From contig NZ_JHYI01000036.1 in assembly GCF_000621445.1 (NCBI RefSeq), positions 1 to 47,822 of the forward strand: a DNA stretch of 47,822 bases. The letters are read 5' to 3'. The notes below the pieces were generated by a model. That model saw only the letters and a list, made by a program, of their open reading frames with translations. It did no database searches and was not told where the DNA came from. A program made the position numbers and the translations under genes. This document shows positions 29,605 to 37,614 of the stretch, piece after piece; within the stretch, counting starts at the first letter, position 1; every line of letters starts with the position of its first letter. This stretch comes from Alkalihalobacillus bogoriensis ATCC BAA-922. GTDB lineage: Bacteria > Bacillota > Bacilli > Bacillales > Bacillaceae_F.

Positions 29605-30681
29605 ATGAAAAAATTGCTTGTAAAGGCATTACGGTCAAATCATGCGCTAGAGGTGTTATTTTCTTCATTGCGCTGGTTTTTTTTACTAATGTCTGCCATC
29701 GTTTTTTCGACACAAATGAATGATAATACAGAAACATACTTGATTGTCTTATTTGTAGCTTTAGTCACTTTTGGCGTAATATACATGGGATTATCTGATT
29801 ATTGCCTTTATCGAAAACCTGAAAACTCCTCAATATACAAAATAATGACCAAAGGTGGCCCGTTTTTCGATTATATCGCGTTCTTATGTTTAGTGGCTTT
29901 AACGGGAGGTCATGAGAGTCCATTATTTCCAATTAGTTATTTAATAATTTTACATGTATGTGTTTATTGGCGATATAAAGGAGCTATGATTTGTGCTGGA
30001 CTTCTAATCATCGGTTTTACAGTGGTTGTTCTTTTACACGGTTTTCCGACTGAATTATCAAGTCAAATCTCCTTTTACACAAAGCTGATATATTTGTTTT
30101 TAATCGGGTTTCTCGGAGGGATTATTGTTTCTAGGGAACGAATTCATTATGAAGAAAAGTCGGAATATGAAAGTATGGCTAAACAAGATTATTTAACAGG
30201 TTTATTCAACCACCGCTCATTCCAAGAAGATTTAAAAACAGCCCAAATGAACCGAAAGAACAGCTTTCTTGTTTTAGCTGATATTGACCATTTTAAAAAA
30301 GTGAATGATGCATTTGGCCATGTTATGGGTGATAAGGTGTTACGAACGATTGGCCATATCATATCTGATATAGTACCAGAAGATATCGGTAAAGGTTATC
30401 GCTATGGAGGAGAAGAGTTTGCCATATTATTATATATAGATGATATCGAACTCACAGATTTTTATTTAAGAGCAATCAAAAAAAAGATCGAAAAAACAAT
30501 CTTTCATACAGATGAAGGTGAATTTTCAGTAACGATGAGTTTTGGTTGTAACCAAATCAAAACCGAAGGAAGTCGTGATATTGTCGAGTGTGTTGATAAA
30601 TTGCTGTATGACGCCAAACAGCTGGGAAGAAATCGCATTGTTTATGAACCAACAATATGTATAGAAGAAGCAACCCACTAA
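29605..30681 (+). CDS. Membrane diguanylate cyclase (GGDEF)
   Basis: A 358-residue protein with about six membrane helices (residues 15-190) and a C-terminal GGDEF domain (about 200-350): DYLTGLFNHRSF, DIDHFKKVNDAFGH and the active-site RYGGEEFAILL. The usual inhibitory RxxD motif before GGEEF is absent (PEDIGKGY stands there), so product inhibition may be lacking. It makes cyclic-di-GMP from two GTP. The preceding GEMM riboswitch would give feedback at the RNA level instead. AGGAAGTGG sets the start at 29605; the longer frame begins at a TTG at 29542. Confidence 0.9.
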   Translation: MKKLLVKALRSNHALEVLFSSLRWFFLLMSAIVFSTQMNDNTETYLIVLFVALVTFGVIYMGLSDYCLYRKPENSSIYKIMTKGGPFFDYIAFLCLVALTGGHESPLFPISYLIILHVCVYWRYKGAMICAGLLIIGFTVVVLLHGFPTELSSQISFYTKLIYLFLIGFLGGIIVSRERIHYEEKSEYESMAKQDYLTGLFNHRSFQEDLKTAQMNRKNSFLVLADIDHFKKVNDAFGHVMGDKVLRTIGHIISDIVPEDIGKGYRYGGEEFAILLYIDDIELTDFYLRAIKKKIEKTIFHTDEGEFSVTMSFGCNQIKTEGSRDIVECVDKLLYDAKQLGRNRIVYEPTICIEEATH

Positions 30682-30706
30682 GGTTTAATTAGTTGGGTTG
30701 CCTTTT
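30670..30706. terminator. Bidirectional terminator between the cyclase and DUF1287 genes
   Basis: GCAACCCACT and AGTTGGGTTGC form a stem followed by CTTTTT. It overlaps the last codons of the cyclase gene and of the convergent DUF1287 gene. Confidence 0.85.
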
Positions 30707-31404
30707 TCATAAGAGAACCGAAAGTGACCAGCAATTGGCGTGCTAAAAGAAGTAAGTTTTACTTCAGCTGCAAATGGAGGATTGTTATGGATCATATAAG
30801 GTGTGCCATCCTTTGCCCGTTTATCGGATATAATTCCAACATGGTGATATCCTTCTAAGAACACGACAATATCTCCTGGTTGCCACTGTTTTAAATTTTC
30901 AACATCATTTGGAATTAATTCTGTTGTTAATGACTCAGTGTGGCGAGTGAAAAAAACAAACTGGTTAGGGACTCGACGAAAATCAATATTTGGGTCAGGT
31001 TGCCCTTGTACGCGTGGATATTGATCAACTTCATTTGATATATCTTCGTCCATTAGTTCCTTTAAGTTAATGTCAGCTCCTAGTAAGCCGCGCCAAATGA
31101 CATCCGTACATACTCCTTCATTTTCTGGTGGGTAACCGCCAGCATAATAAGCACTTTTGTATTTTGTTCGTTGCTCAACTTCTTTTCTTGCTGCTTGCAC
31201 AATGTCTATGGGGTCTGGAACCCCATTTTGATTTTCGTCAACTAGTGAATATGTGCTTTCTACATTAAGTCGAGTTTGAAAAGGATTTTCAAAATGTAGA
31301 CCGACATAATCAAGGAGAATTGCTTTTTTATAAAAAAAAGAAAAAGAAAATAAAGTGATAAAAAGAACGGCAATAAGTAAAGTGACCCGTCGTTTTTTCG
31401 TCAT
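30685..31404 (-). CDS. DUF1287-family secreted or membrane-anchored protein
   Basis: A 239-residue protein: basic start, one hydrophobic segment (VTLLIAVLFITLFSFSFFY), then a DUF1287 domain with NlpC/P60-like catalytic features, the Cys in NEGVCTDVIWRGL, the His in YHHVGIISD and IHNNPP. Members are thought to be cysteine amidases or peptidases acting in the envelope; the reaction is not established. Two ATGs are adjacent at 31407 and 31404. GAGGTGG is only one base from the first, so 31404 is preferred. Confidence 0.82.
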   Translation of the reverse strand: MTKKRRVTLLIAVLFITLFSFSFFYKKAILLDYVGLHFENPFQTRLNVESTYSLVDENQNGVPDPIDIVQAARKEVEQRTKYKSAYYAGGYPPENEGVCTDVIWRGLLGADINLKELMDEDISNEVDQYPRVQGQPDPNIDFRRVPNQFVFFTRHTESLTTELIPNDVENLKQWQPGDIVVFLEGYHHVGIISDKRAKDGTPYMIHNNPPFAAEVKLTSFSTPIAGHFRFSYEKGNPTN

Positions 31405-31503
31405 CATCCACCTCTGATATTTCTAAATATTTACTTTTCTTATAACCATTTTAGCACTGCTTGAATATAGTGGGAAGGTGAATCTTTTCAAGGAGTGGTT
31501 TCT

Positions 31504-31926
31504 ATGATCGTTAGGCTAGCAACAGAACAAGAGCGGGAACTCATTCAACAGTATGAAAGCGTTGTACAGGTGGAAGCGACGAATGGATACGGTGATGGCT
31601 CGATTTCAAACCATACAAACTGGGATTACCCTTGTTATATTTGTATAAATCAAAACATAATCGTAGGTTGGATTGTTTTGGCGAAAACAAAAGCAGCGTT
31701 TACTGAAGAAATAACGGGTATGATAATAGAGCTATATGTTTTTCCTCAATACCGAAAATCAGGTTGCGGGACATTGTTAATGGAATATGCACTCGCTTAT
31801 TTTAAGCAGTGTGGGATTTCAAAAGTCCAGTTAAACGTATTTTCAGGAAATCCGGCAAAACGGCTCTATGAAAAATTAGGCTTTCAAGATGTATCAACAT
31901 TAATGGAAATTAAATGGGGCGAGTAG
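31504..31926 (+). CDS. GNAT-family N-acetyltransferase
   Basis: A 140-residue GNAT fold protein. The acetyl-CoA-binding motif is YVFPQYRKSGCGTLLMEYAL, followed by VQLNVFSGNPAKRLYEKLGF, the usual C-terminal strand-helix. The acceptor substrate is unknown. AAGGAG lies 8 bases before ATG 31504; the upstream in-frame GTG overlaps that site. The glycosylase gene follows after 13 bases, so the two are probably co-transcribed. Confidence 0.85.
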   Translation: MIVRLATEQERELIQQYESVVQVEATNGYGDGSISNHTNWDYPCYICINQNIIVGWIVLAKTKAAFTEEITGMIIELYVFPQYRKSGCGTLLMEYALAYFKQCGISKVQLNVFSGNPAKRLYEKLGFQDVSTLMEIKWGE

Positions 31927-31939
31927 GAGGGATTTTCGA

Positions 31940-32521
31940 TTGGACATATTACCACAGTCCTATTATGAACAACCAACATTACAGTTAGCAAAGTCGCTTC
32001 TTGGAAAACGATTAGTTAAAGAAACGACAGATGGGTTAGCTTCTGGCTGGATTGTGGAAACAGAAGCTTATATCGGCCCTCATGATCAAGCTGCACATAG
32101 CTTTGGGAACCGTCGGACAAAAAGAACGGAAGTCATGTTTGGACCACCAGGTTATGTTTATACGTATGTGATGCACACCCATTGTTTAGTGAATGTTGTA
32201 AGTGGTAAAATAAATCAACCAGAAGCCATTTTAATTCGAGCGGTGGAACCATACGAAGGCATACACCTAATCGGTAAAAGAAGACCAAATATAAAGAAAG
32301 AAAAAGAAAGAACAAATGGCCCAGGAAAGCTTACAAAAGCATTAGGTATCGATATGTCTGATTACGGGGGAGCCTTTTTTGAACGACCTCTTTATATTAC
32401 AGAAGGAAAAAAGGTTGAAGGAATAAAAGAAGGGGTCAGAATTGGGATTCCGAATAGCGGGGAAGCAAAAATGTATCCATGGAGATTTTTGCTGGACAAG
32501 AACAAGTTTGTTTCCAAATAG
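31940..32521 (+). CDS. DNA-3-methyladenine glycosylase (AAG/MPG type)
   Basis: A 193-residue alkyladenine DNA glycosylase. The active-site stretch VETEAYIGPHDQAAHS contains the catalytic Glu42 and the base-flipping Tyr44, matching Glu125 and Tyr127 of the human enzyme; NGPGKLTKALGI is also typical. It removes 3-methyladenine and hypoxanthine in base-excision repair. It starts with TTG at 31940 behind AGGAGGG. It is the Bacillus YxlJ type. Confidence 0.92.
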   Translation: MDILPQSYYEQPTLQLAKSLLGKRLVKETTDGLASGWIVETEAYIGPHDQAAHSFGNRRTKRTEVMFGPPGYVYTYVMHTHCLVNVVSGKINQPEAILIRAVEPYEGIHLIGKRRPNIKKEKERTNGPGKLTKALGIDMSDYGGAFFERPLYITEGKKVEGIKEGVRIGIPNSGEAKMYPWRFLLDKNKFVSK

Positions 32522-32657
32522 AAACCGCAGTCGCTTGTGATAAAAAAATGTAGATGAAGTAGACTAAAAGGATATTGAGCTACATAAAAAAGTAAGATAT
32601 GATGGATCAGAAATCGGTAGTAACGATAAATTTATTTGATGAAGTGAGTTGGATGAA

Positions 32658-33695
32658 ATGAATGTTCCAAAACAATTACATTATTATATGCCTGCGGAAT
32701 GGACAAGTCATGAACGAACGTTAATATCATGGCCTGTTCAACAGTCAATGTGTTTCCCTGATGATTATCAAACTGTAACAAAAGGCTATGAGCAGCTTAT
32801 ACGGGCAATGGCTGACTTTGAACCTGTCACTGTCCTTGTAAATGAAGAAGATATCGAAAATGTTAAACAGTTGTTCTCAGATGTTGAAGCGGTAGACATT
32901 GTTCATATTGAACATAATGATGCCTGGCTCCGTGACAATGGACCAACGTTTATTGTAAATGATAAAGGTGAAAGGGCAGGAATAAACTGGATTTTTAATG
33001 CATGGGGAGAAAAATATTCTCCATGGGATTTAGATAATAAAGTTGCACCAGCTATATTACAGCATTTTAATATTAAACAATTTGATGCGCCAATCGTAAT
33101 GGAAGGGGGTTCTTTTCATGTCGATGGTGAAGGGACATTATTGACAACAGAAGAATGCTTGTTAAATCCAAATCGGAATTCAGATAAGTCAAAAGAAGAG
33201 ATTGAACAATTGTTGAAAGACTATCTTCATATTGATAAAGTCATTTGGTTAAAACAAGGGTTAAGTGGTGATGAAACAGATGGCCATGTCGATAACGTAG
33301 CATGCTTTGCTACTCCAGGAAAAATATTGATTCAAGTATGTAATGACCCTGAAGATGAAAATTATCAGATTACACAAGAAAATCTGGAAATATTAAAGAA
33401 TGCAACAGATGCAAAAGGAAGAAAAATTGACATTATTGAGATAAAGCAGCCTCCTCAGCAACATCATGATGGAAGCCGATTAACATTAAGCTACTTAAAT
33501 TTTTACTTTGTAAATGGTGGCATTATCCTACCTGTATTTGGAGGAGAAGCAGCAGTCACAGATGAAGAGGCGATAGCGGTGCTAAAACAAACATTTCCAG
33601 ACAAGGAAATTCGCACAATTGATGGAATGGCCGTCATTAAAGAAGGTGGTAATGTACACTGTACAACCCAACAAATGATTGCCGGAAATGAATAA
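32658..33695 (+). CDS. aguA: Agmatine deiminase
   Basis: A 345-residue member of the guanidine-modifying superfamily. Seen: ERTLISWPVQ, DAWLRDNGPTF, MEGGSFHVDGEGTLLTTEEC, DGHVDNVACF and the catalytic Cys335 in GGNVHCTTQQ. It converts agmatine to N-carbamoylputrescine and ammonia in the cytoplasm. The start is taken at ATG 32658, with GAAGTGAG upstream; the TTG at 32649 is less likely. aguB follows after 13 bases. Confidence 0.94.
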   Translation: MNVPKQLHYYMPAEWTSHERTLISWPVQQSMCFPDDYQTVTKGYEQLIRAMADFEPVTVLVNEEDIENVKQLFSDVEAVDIVHIEHNDAWLRDNGPTFIVNDKGERAGINWIFNAWGEKYSPWDLDNKVAPAILQHFNIKQFDAPIVMEGGSFHVDGEGTLLTTEECLLNPNRNSDKSKEEIEQLLKDYLHIDKVIWLKQGLSGDETDGHVDNVACFATPGKILIQVCNDPEDENYQITQENLEILKNATDAKGRKIDIIEIKQPPQQHHDGSRLTLSYLNFYFVNGGIILPVFGGEAAVTDEEAIAVLKQTFPDKEIRTIDGMAVIKEGGNVHCTTQQMIAGNE

Positions 33696-33708
33696 AGGGG
33701 TGAATGAA

Positions 33709-34587
33709 GTGCGTCTAGTTAAAGTAGCAACAACTCAAATGAGTTGTTCATGTGATATCCAAGAAAATATTGAAAAAGCAGAAAAACTTGTTCGTGAAGC
33801 CGCATGTCAAGGAGCTCAAATTATTTTATTACAAGAGCTTTTTGAAACACCTTATTTTTGTCAAAAAGAAAAATCAACCTATTATGATTATGCTACAGAA
33901 TTGGAAAGCAATAGGGCAGTGACCCATTTTAAAGCTATTGCAAAAGAATTAAAAGTGGTATTACCGATTAGCTTTTATGAAAAGAAAAATAACGCAAGAT
34001 ATAATTCTCTTGCTGTCATTGACGCTGATGGTGAAATCCTCGGGAAATACCGGAAAAGTCATATTCCTGATGGTCCTGGTTATGAAGAGAAATTTTACTT
34101 TAATCCAGGAGATACTGGATTTCAAGTGTGGAAAACGAGGTATGGGAAAATTGGTGTAGGGATATGTTGGGACCAATGGTATCCTGAATCAGCAAGGTGT
34201 ATGACGTTAATGGGAGCAGAGCTTCTCTTTTTTCCAACAGCGATAGGATCGGAACCGCAAGATCAATCCATTGATTCTAAAGACCATTGGCAAATGTGCA
34301 TGTTAGGACATGCCGCAGCAAACTTAGTTCCTGTAATTGCTTCTAATCGAATTGGTGTGGAAGAAGATGACGAGTCAAAAATTACGTTTTATGGCTCTTC
34401 CTTTATTGCTGGACCACAAGGAAATAAAATCGAAGAAGCCAATCGAACAGATGAAACTGTATTAGTTACGGAGTTTGATTTAGATGAGTTAGAAAACCAA
34501 CGAATCGAATGGGGCATTTTCAGAGACCGTCGTCCTGACTTATATAAAATTATCACTTCGTATGATGGAGAGTTGATTATAAAGTAA
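33709..34587 (+). CDS. aguB: N-carbamoylputrescine amidase
   Basis: A 292-residue nitrilase-superfamily amidase with the full Glu-Lys-Cys triad: Glu43 in LLQELFET, Lys116 in YRKSHIPD and Cys153 in GICWDQWYPE. It hydrolyses N-carbamoylputrescine to putrescine, ammonia and CO2, completing the path begun by AguA. The GTG at 33709 is chosen because AAAGGGG lies 8 bases upstream; ATG 33688 would overlap aguA. No arginine decarboxylase is in the window. Confidence 0.94.
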   Translation: MRLVKVATTQMSCSCDIQENIEKAEKLVREAACQGAQIILLQELFETPYFCQKEKSTYYDYATELESNRAVTHFKAIAKELKVVLPISFYEKKNNARYNSLAVIDADGEILGKYRKSHIPDGPGYEEKFYFNPGDTGFQVWKTRYGKIGVGICWDQWYPESARCMTLMGAELLFFPTAIGSEPQDQSIDSKDHWQMCMLGHAAANLVPVIASNRIGVEEDDESKITFYGSSFIAGPQGNKIEEANRTDETVLVTEFDLDELENQRIEWGIFRDRRPDLYKIITSYDGELIIK

Positions 34588-34604
34588 ATACTAATGATGT
34601 TTTG

Positions 34605-34643
34605 CCCGTTAACCATAAGCTTGTGATGGTCAACGGGTTTTTT
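34605..34643 (+). terminator. Terminator of aguAB
   Basis: CCCGTTAACCAT and ATGGTCAACGGG form a stem with one mismatch, followed by six T. Confidence 0.9.
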
Positions 34644-34657
34644 GCACTAGCTATTTC

Positions 34658-34844
34658 TAACGGACATCTGAGCCACTATTTTGTAAAAAAATCTTGTTTA
34701 CCCGATGTGCTATTGGACATGAGTTCCGTTACTTAAGAGAAATCGAAGCATTTTGTCAAGATTTACATCAAGTAGCGGAATAGATGTCCGATACAACATG
34801 AAAAGGCTTAGTTTTCTATCATATAACGGAACCGATGTCCGAAC
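34658..34844. repeat. Four-hairpin intergenic repeat, copy C
   Basis: Units lie at 34658-34678, 34711-34731 (forward) and 34773-34793, 34824-34844 (reverse), with start-to-start distances of 53, 62 and 51. Unit 1 is worn on its right side (TGAGCCACTA); unit 3 keeps TAGCGGAATAGATGTCCGAT. It sits right behind the aguAB terminator. Confidence 0.85.
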
Positions 34845-34911
34845 TCCTAAATTGTTTGAATAACAGCCGAGTTTTTTGTTTCATTTGGTAACTAAATATC
34901 ACTATAGAAGT

Positions 34912-34965
34912 ACTATTATAACTATGATATGGGTAATTTTCATAGTATACTAGAACTATAATAGT
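34912..34965 (+). promoter_or_regulatory. AT-rich interrupted inverted repeat with a -10-like box
   Basis: ACTATTATA (34912-34920) pairs with TATAATAGT (34957-34965), and ACTATGA (34921-34927) with TCATAGT (34940-34946). TATAAT at 34957-34962 may be the -10 box of the broken GGDEF-EAL gene 60 bases downstream; no good -35 box is visible. Confidence 0.4.
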
Positions 34966-35023
34966 TTTGCAGATAAACTTTTATGATGACAGTTAGTAAC
35001 AAAAGAAAGGAAACAGGCTTCAT

Positions 35024-36745
35024 ATGTATATTTCATACACAGAGATTAGCTACTATAAAATGTTTGAGGAAGCTTCTGAAAAGCTGTTAGCTACAGTGGG
35101 TACGTTAATTAAAGATGGTACGTTTTTTATTTCTCATGTCGATGAAACCAACTTTTCAATTGTGAAAATGTTAAACCGAACGGGAATTAACTTAACAGAA
35201 GGAAAGCGAATGCCACTAGAGGATGCGTATTGAAGTATTATATATCATGGTGGCCGTGAGCCGCTCATAATTGAGGATTCCAAACATCATAACGTCACAT
35301 GTAACCTGCAAGTGACAGAAGATTTAGAAATTAGGTCTTATTTAGGAGTGCCCATTTTATTACATGATGGAAAAATGTTTGGAACACTTTGTGTATTGCG
35401 GAAAGAAAAATCAAGTTTTACTTCTGATGAAATTAATACCATACAAAATATGGCCATGTTTCTTGGCTATTTAATTGATTTAGAATATGTGACTATTCAC
35501 GATTCATTGACAAGTTCGTATAATTTGAACTTTACGACAAAGTACTTTGATGATTATATTAAAGGGAAAATTTGCAAATGGGCCATGATTTTTATTGACC
35601 TTGATAATTTTCAATATGTCAATGATACACTTGGACATAAAATGGGAGACATTCTTTTACAAAAGGTGTCCGAGCGTATGGTGACAGAATTAGAAGGTGA
35701 TATCGTAAGTGCAAGATTAGGAGGAGACGATTTCGTTTTACTTCTTTCTGGTGAAAACGACAAGACAAAAGTAGAGTCGTTTTTAGAAGCGATTCTTGAG
35801 CTTTTTTCAAAACCCTTTCAAGTTGAAGGCCGTGACGTTTCAATAACGCCGACAATGGGAGTAAGCTTGTATCCGCAGGACGGTCTTGACGCTGAAACAT
35901 TATTAAAGCATGCAGATATGGCTTTACAAGAAGCGAAAAAGAGTGGTCAAAATCATTATAGTTTTTTTAATCAAAAGTTAAATGAACATATATCAAAAAA
36001 GGTTCAACTAACAAATGACTTACCAAAAGCGTTATCAAATAGAGAGTTAGTGTTACATTATCAACCTCAATTCAATATGGAAAAAAAGATGACGGGTATT
36101 GAAGCGCTACTACGTTGGAATCATCCTGAACTCGGAATGATATCTCCACTTGATTTTATTCCGATAGCAGAAGAAACAGGCGCAATTGTTGAGATCGGAA
36201 AATGGGTAATGGAAACCGCATGTCAAAATGTAAAAGAGCTCCATCAGCACGGTCAATCTGATATCAAGGTAGCTGTTAATTTATCAGTGAAACAATTTCA
36301 GCAAAAAAAAATCGCAGATGAAATCCTTACAATACTAGAAAAAGTAAAGCTGCATCCTTGTTATTTAGAATTAGAAATTACGGAAAATATGGCGATCACG
36401 AATATGAAAAGGACGACGTTTTCGTTAGAACAAATAAAAGCACTTGGAGTACGAATTGCAATTGACGATTTTGGAACAGGGTATTCTTCATTAAGTTATT
36501 TAAAACGATTTCCACTAGATGTCTTAAAACTCGACCGCTCTTTTATTCATGATATTACGGTTGATCAAAAGCAATTTGCAATTGTAAAAGCTGTCATTGA
36601 CATGGCGCATGCACTTGAACTAAAAGTGGTTGCTGAAGGAATTGAAGAAGAAAGCCAATTCCACTTGTTAAAACAAATGGGTTGTGATGAAGTGCAAGGG
36701 TATTTATTAGGGAAACCGACTCCTTTTATAAGATTGCTAAAGTAG
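35024..36745 (+). pseudogene. GAF-GGDEF-EAL cyclic-di-GMP protein interrupted by an in-frame TGA
   Basis: One continuous frame of 574 codons is broken only by TGA at 35231-35233. On both sides the sequence is a normal GAF domain (PLEDAY, stop, SIIYHGGREPLIIEDS ... YLGVPILL). In many such GAF domains the interrupted position is Cys (DTYCS), so TGC or TGT to TGA is one change. A GGDEF domain with GGDDF (RLGGDDFVLLL) follows, then an EAL domain with its key motifs intact: EALLRW, LEITEN, DDFGTGYSS, KLDRSF, AEGIEE and QGYLLGKP. The EAL part would hydrolyse cyclic-di-GMP if made. A GTG at 35312 could restart translation but has no ribosome site. AAAGGAAA precedes ATG 35024. Confidence 0.8.
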
Positions 36746-36773
36746 GTTTAAACAAAGAGAATAAGAGGTATAA

Positions 36774-36805
36774 AAAGAAGAGAACGGTAGTCCGTTCTCT
36801 TCTTT
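36774..36805. terminator. Bidirectional terminator between the GGDEF-EAL and DUF4870 genes
   Basis: AAAGAAGAGAACGG (36774-36787) and CCGTTCTCTTCTTT (36792-36805) form a perfect 14-bp stem with a TAGT loop, flanked by A-rich and T-rich runs. Confidence 0.9.
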
Positions 36806-37204
36806 TTATTTGTTCACTTGCTTTTCTGCAATATCCCCAACAAAAGGAAGCTTATATTGTTCCCCATTGTAAGCTTTGTACATGAGAACGACCCATAAAA
36901 CAAAGTAAATAAGGTTAATGAGACTACCAAGTATCCATCCAAAAGGAATCTGACTAACAACAATGTTTAGAACGGTAAGACCGCCAAAAGCAATAATCGA
37001 TTGCAACGCATGGAAGCGAACCGTTTTGTTTTCTTTTTCAAGAAGAAATATAATTAGTCCTGATACAAATGCAGCAAGGTAACATAAAAAGCTTGCTATG
37101 TTTTCTTCTAAGCCAAACACAGATTTTTTCTTTTCAGATGGTGGTGTTTCTGTGTGTACAGGTGTAAGTGATGAGGATGATTGTTTCTCAGTTTCTTGTT
37201 CCAT
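36806..37204 (-). CDS. DUF4870-type small membrane protein
   Basis: A 132-residue protein. A hydrophilic N-terminus rich in Ser, Glu and Lys (about 1-38) is followed by three hydrophobic helices, starting with GLEENIASFLCYLAAFVSGL. RFHALQSI and LMYKAYNGEQYKLPFVGDIA are typical of DUF4870/Tic20-like proteins. The function is unknown. AGGAGGGG lies 5 bases before ATG 37204; the upstream ATG at 37234 is not needed. Confidence 0.82.
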   Translation of the reverse strand: MEQETEKQSSSSLTPVHTETPPSEKKKSVFGLEENIASFLCYLAAFVSGLIIFLLEKENKTVRFHALQSIIAFGGLTVLNIVVSQIPFGWILGSLINLIYFVLWVVLMYKAYNGEQYKLPFVGDIAEKQVNK

Positions 37205-37486
37205 TATTTCCCCTCCTAAAAGTAGTAGTTTCAACTATAATAATAGTAACAAATTATATTATTGAAAAATATTCCACGAAAGTGCCAAAATAATGCTATT
37301 TAGAACTAGCATACTAGATTTTATATGGTACAAAAAGCTCATTTTGCTAATTTGTTCATGTGACAACACGATTACTAATAGTAAAGTAGTACATTCGAAA
37401 AACGACCCATATGGTTACTTTCCTTTTGCGTCTATCTATATTCCTAATTCAACTCCGACAAAATAAGACTTTATTCGCGTTCTAAC
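37205..37486. other. Intergenic stretch, nothing firm recognised
   Basis: An AT-rich region of about 280 bases between divergent genes. Promoters for the DUF4870 gene must lie here, but I see no strong match, no RNA gene and no copy of the dispersed repeats. Confidence 0.5.
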
Positions 37487-37571
37487 TTTCAAATTTGTAC
37501 AAAAAATACTATAATATAGGAAATATATAGAGGACGGTATAGGTCTTAAATAGGGCAACCAACAAAGACCT
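37487..37571 (+). promoter_or_regulatory. Candidate promoter and leader hairpin of the EAL-HDOD gene
   Basis: A weak -35 TTTCAA (37487-37492) lies 17 bp before a perfect TATAAT (37510-37515). In the leader AGGTCTT (37541-37547) pairs with AAGACCT (37565-37571) around a 17-nt loop containing AGGGCAACC. It lacks the GEMM-I core, so it is not called a riboswitch. Confidence 0.45.
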
Positions 37572-37614
37572 TCATAAAAAGTTCAAAAAATCACAAGAAT
37601 TAGGAGTAATTGTT

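Noticed and set aside
35231-35265. Selenocysteine insertion at the TGA of the GGDEF-EAL gene as an annotation
   Set aside because: The stem is short with two G-U pairs and no Sec machinery is visible; a nonsense mutation is simpler. Kept only as a low-probability test.
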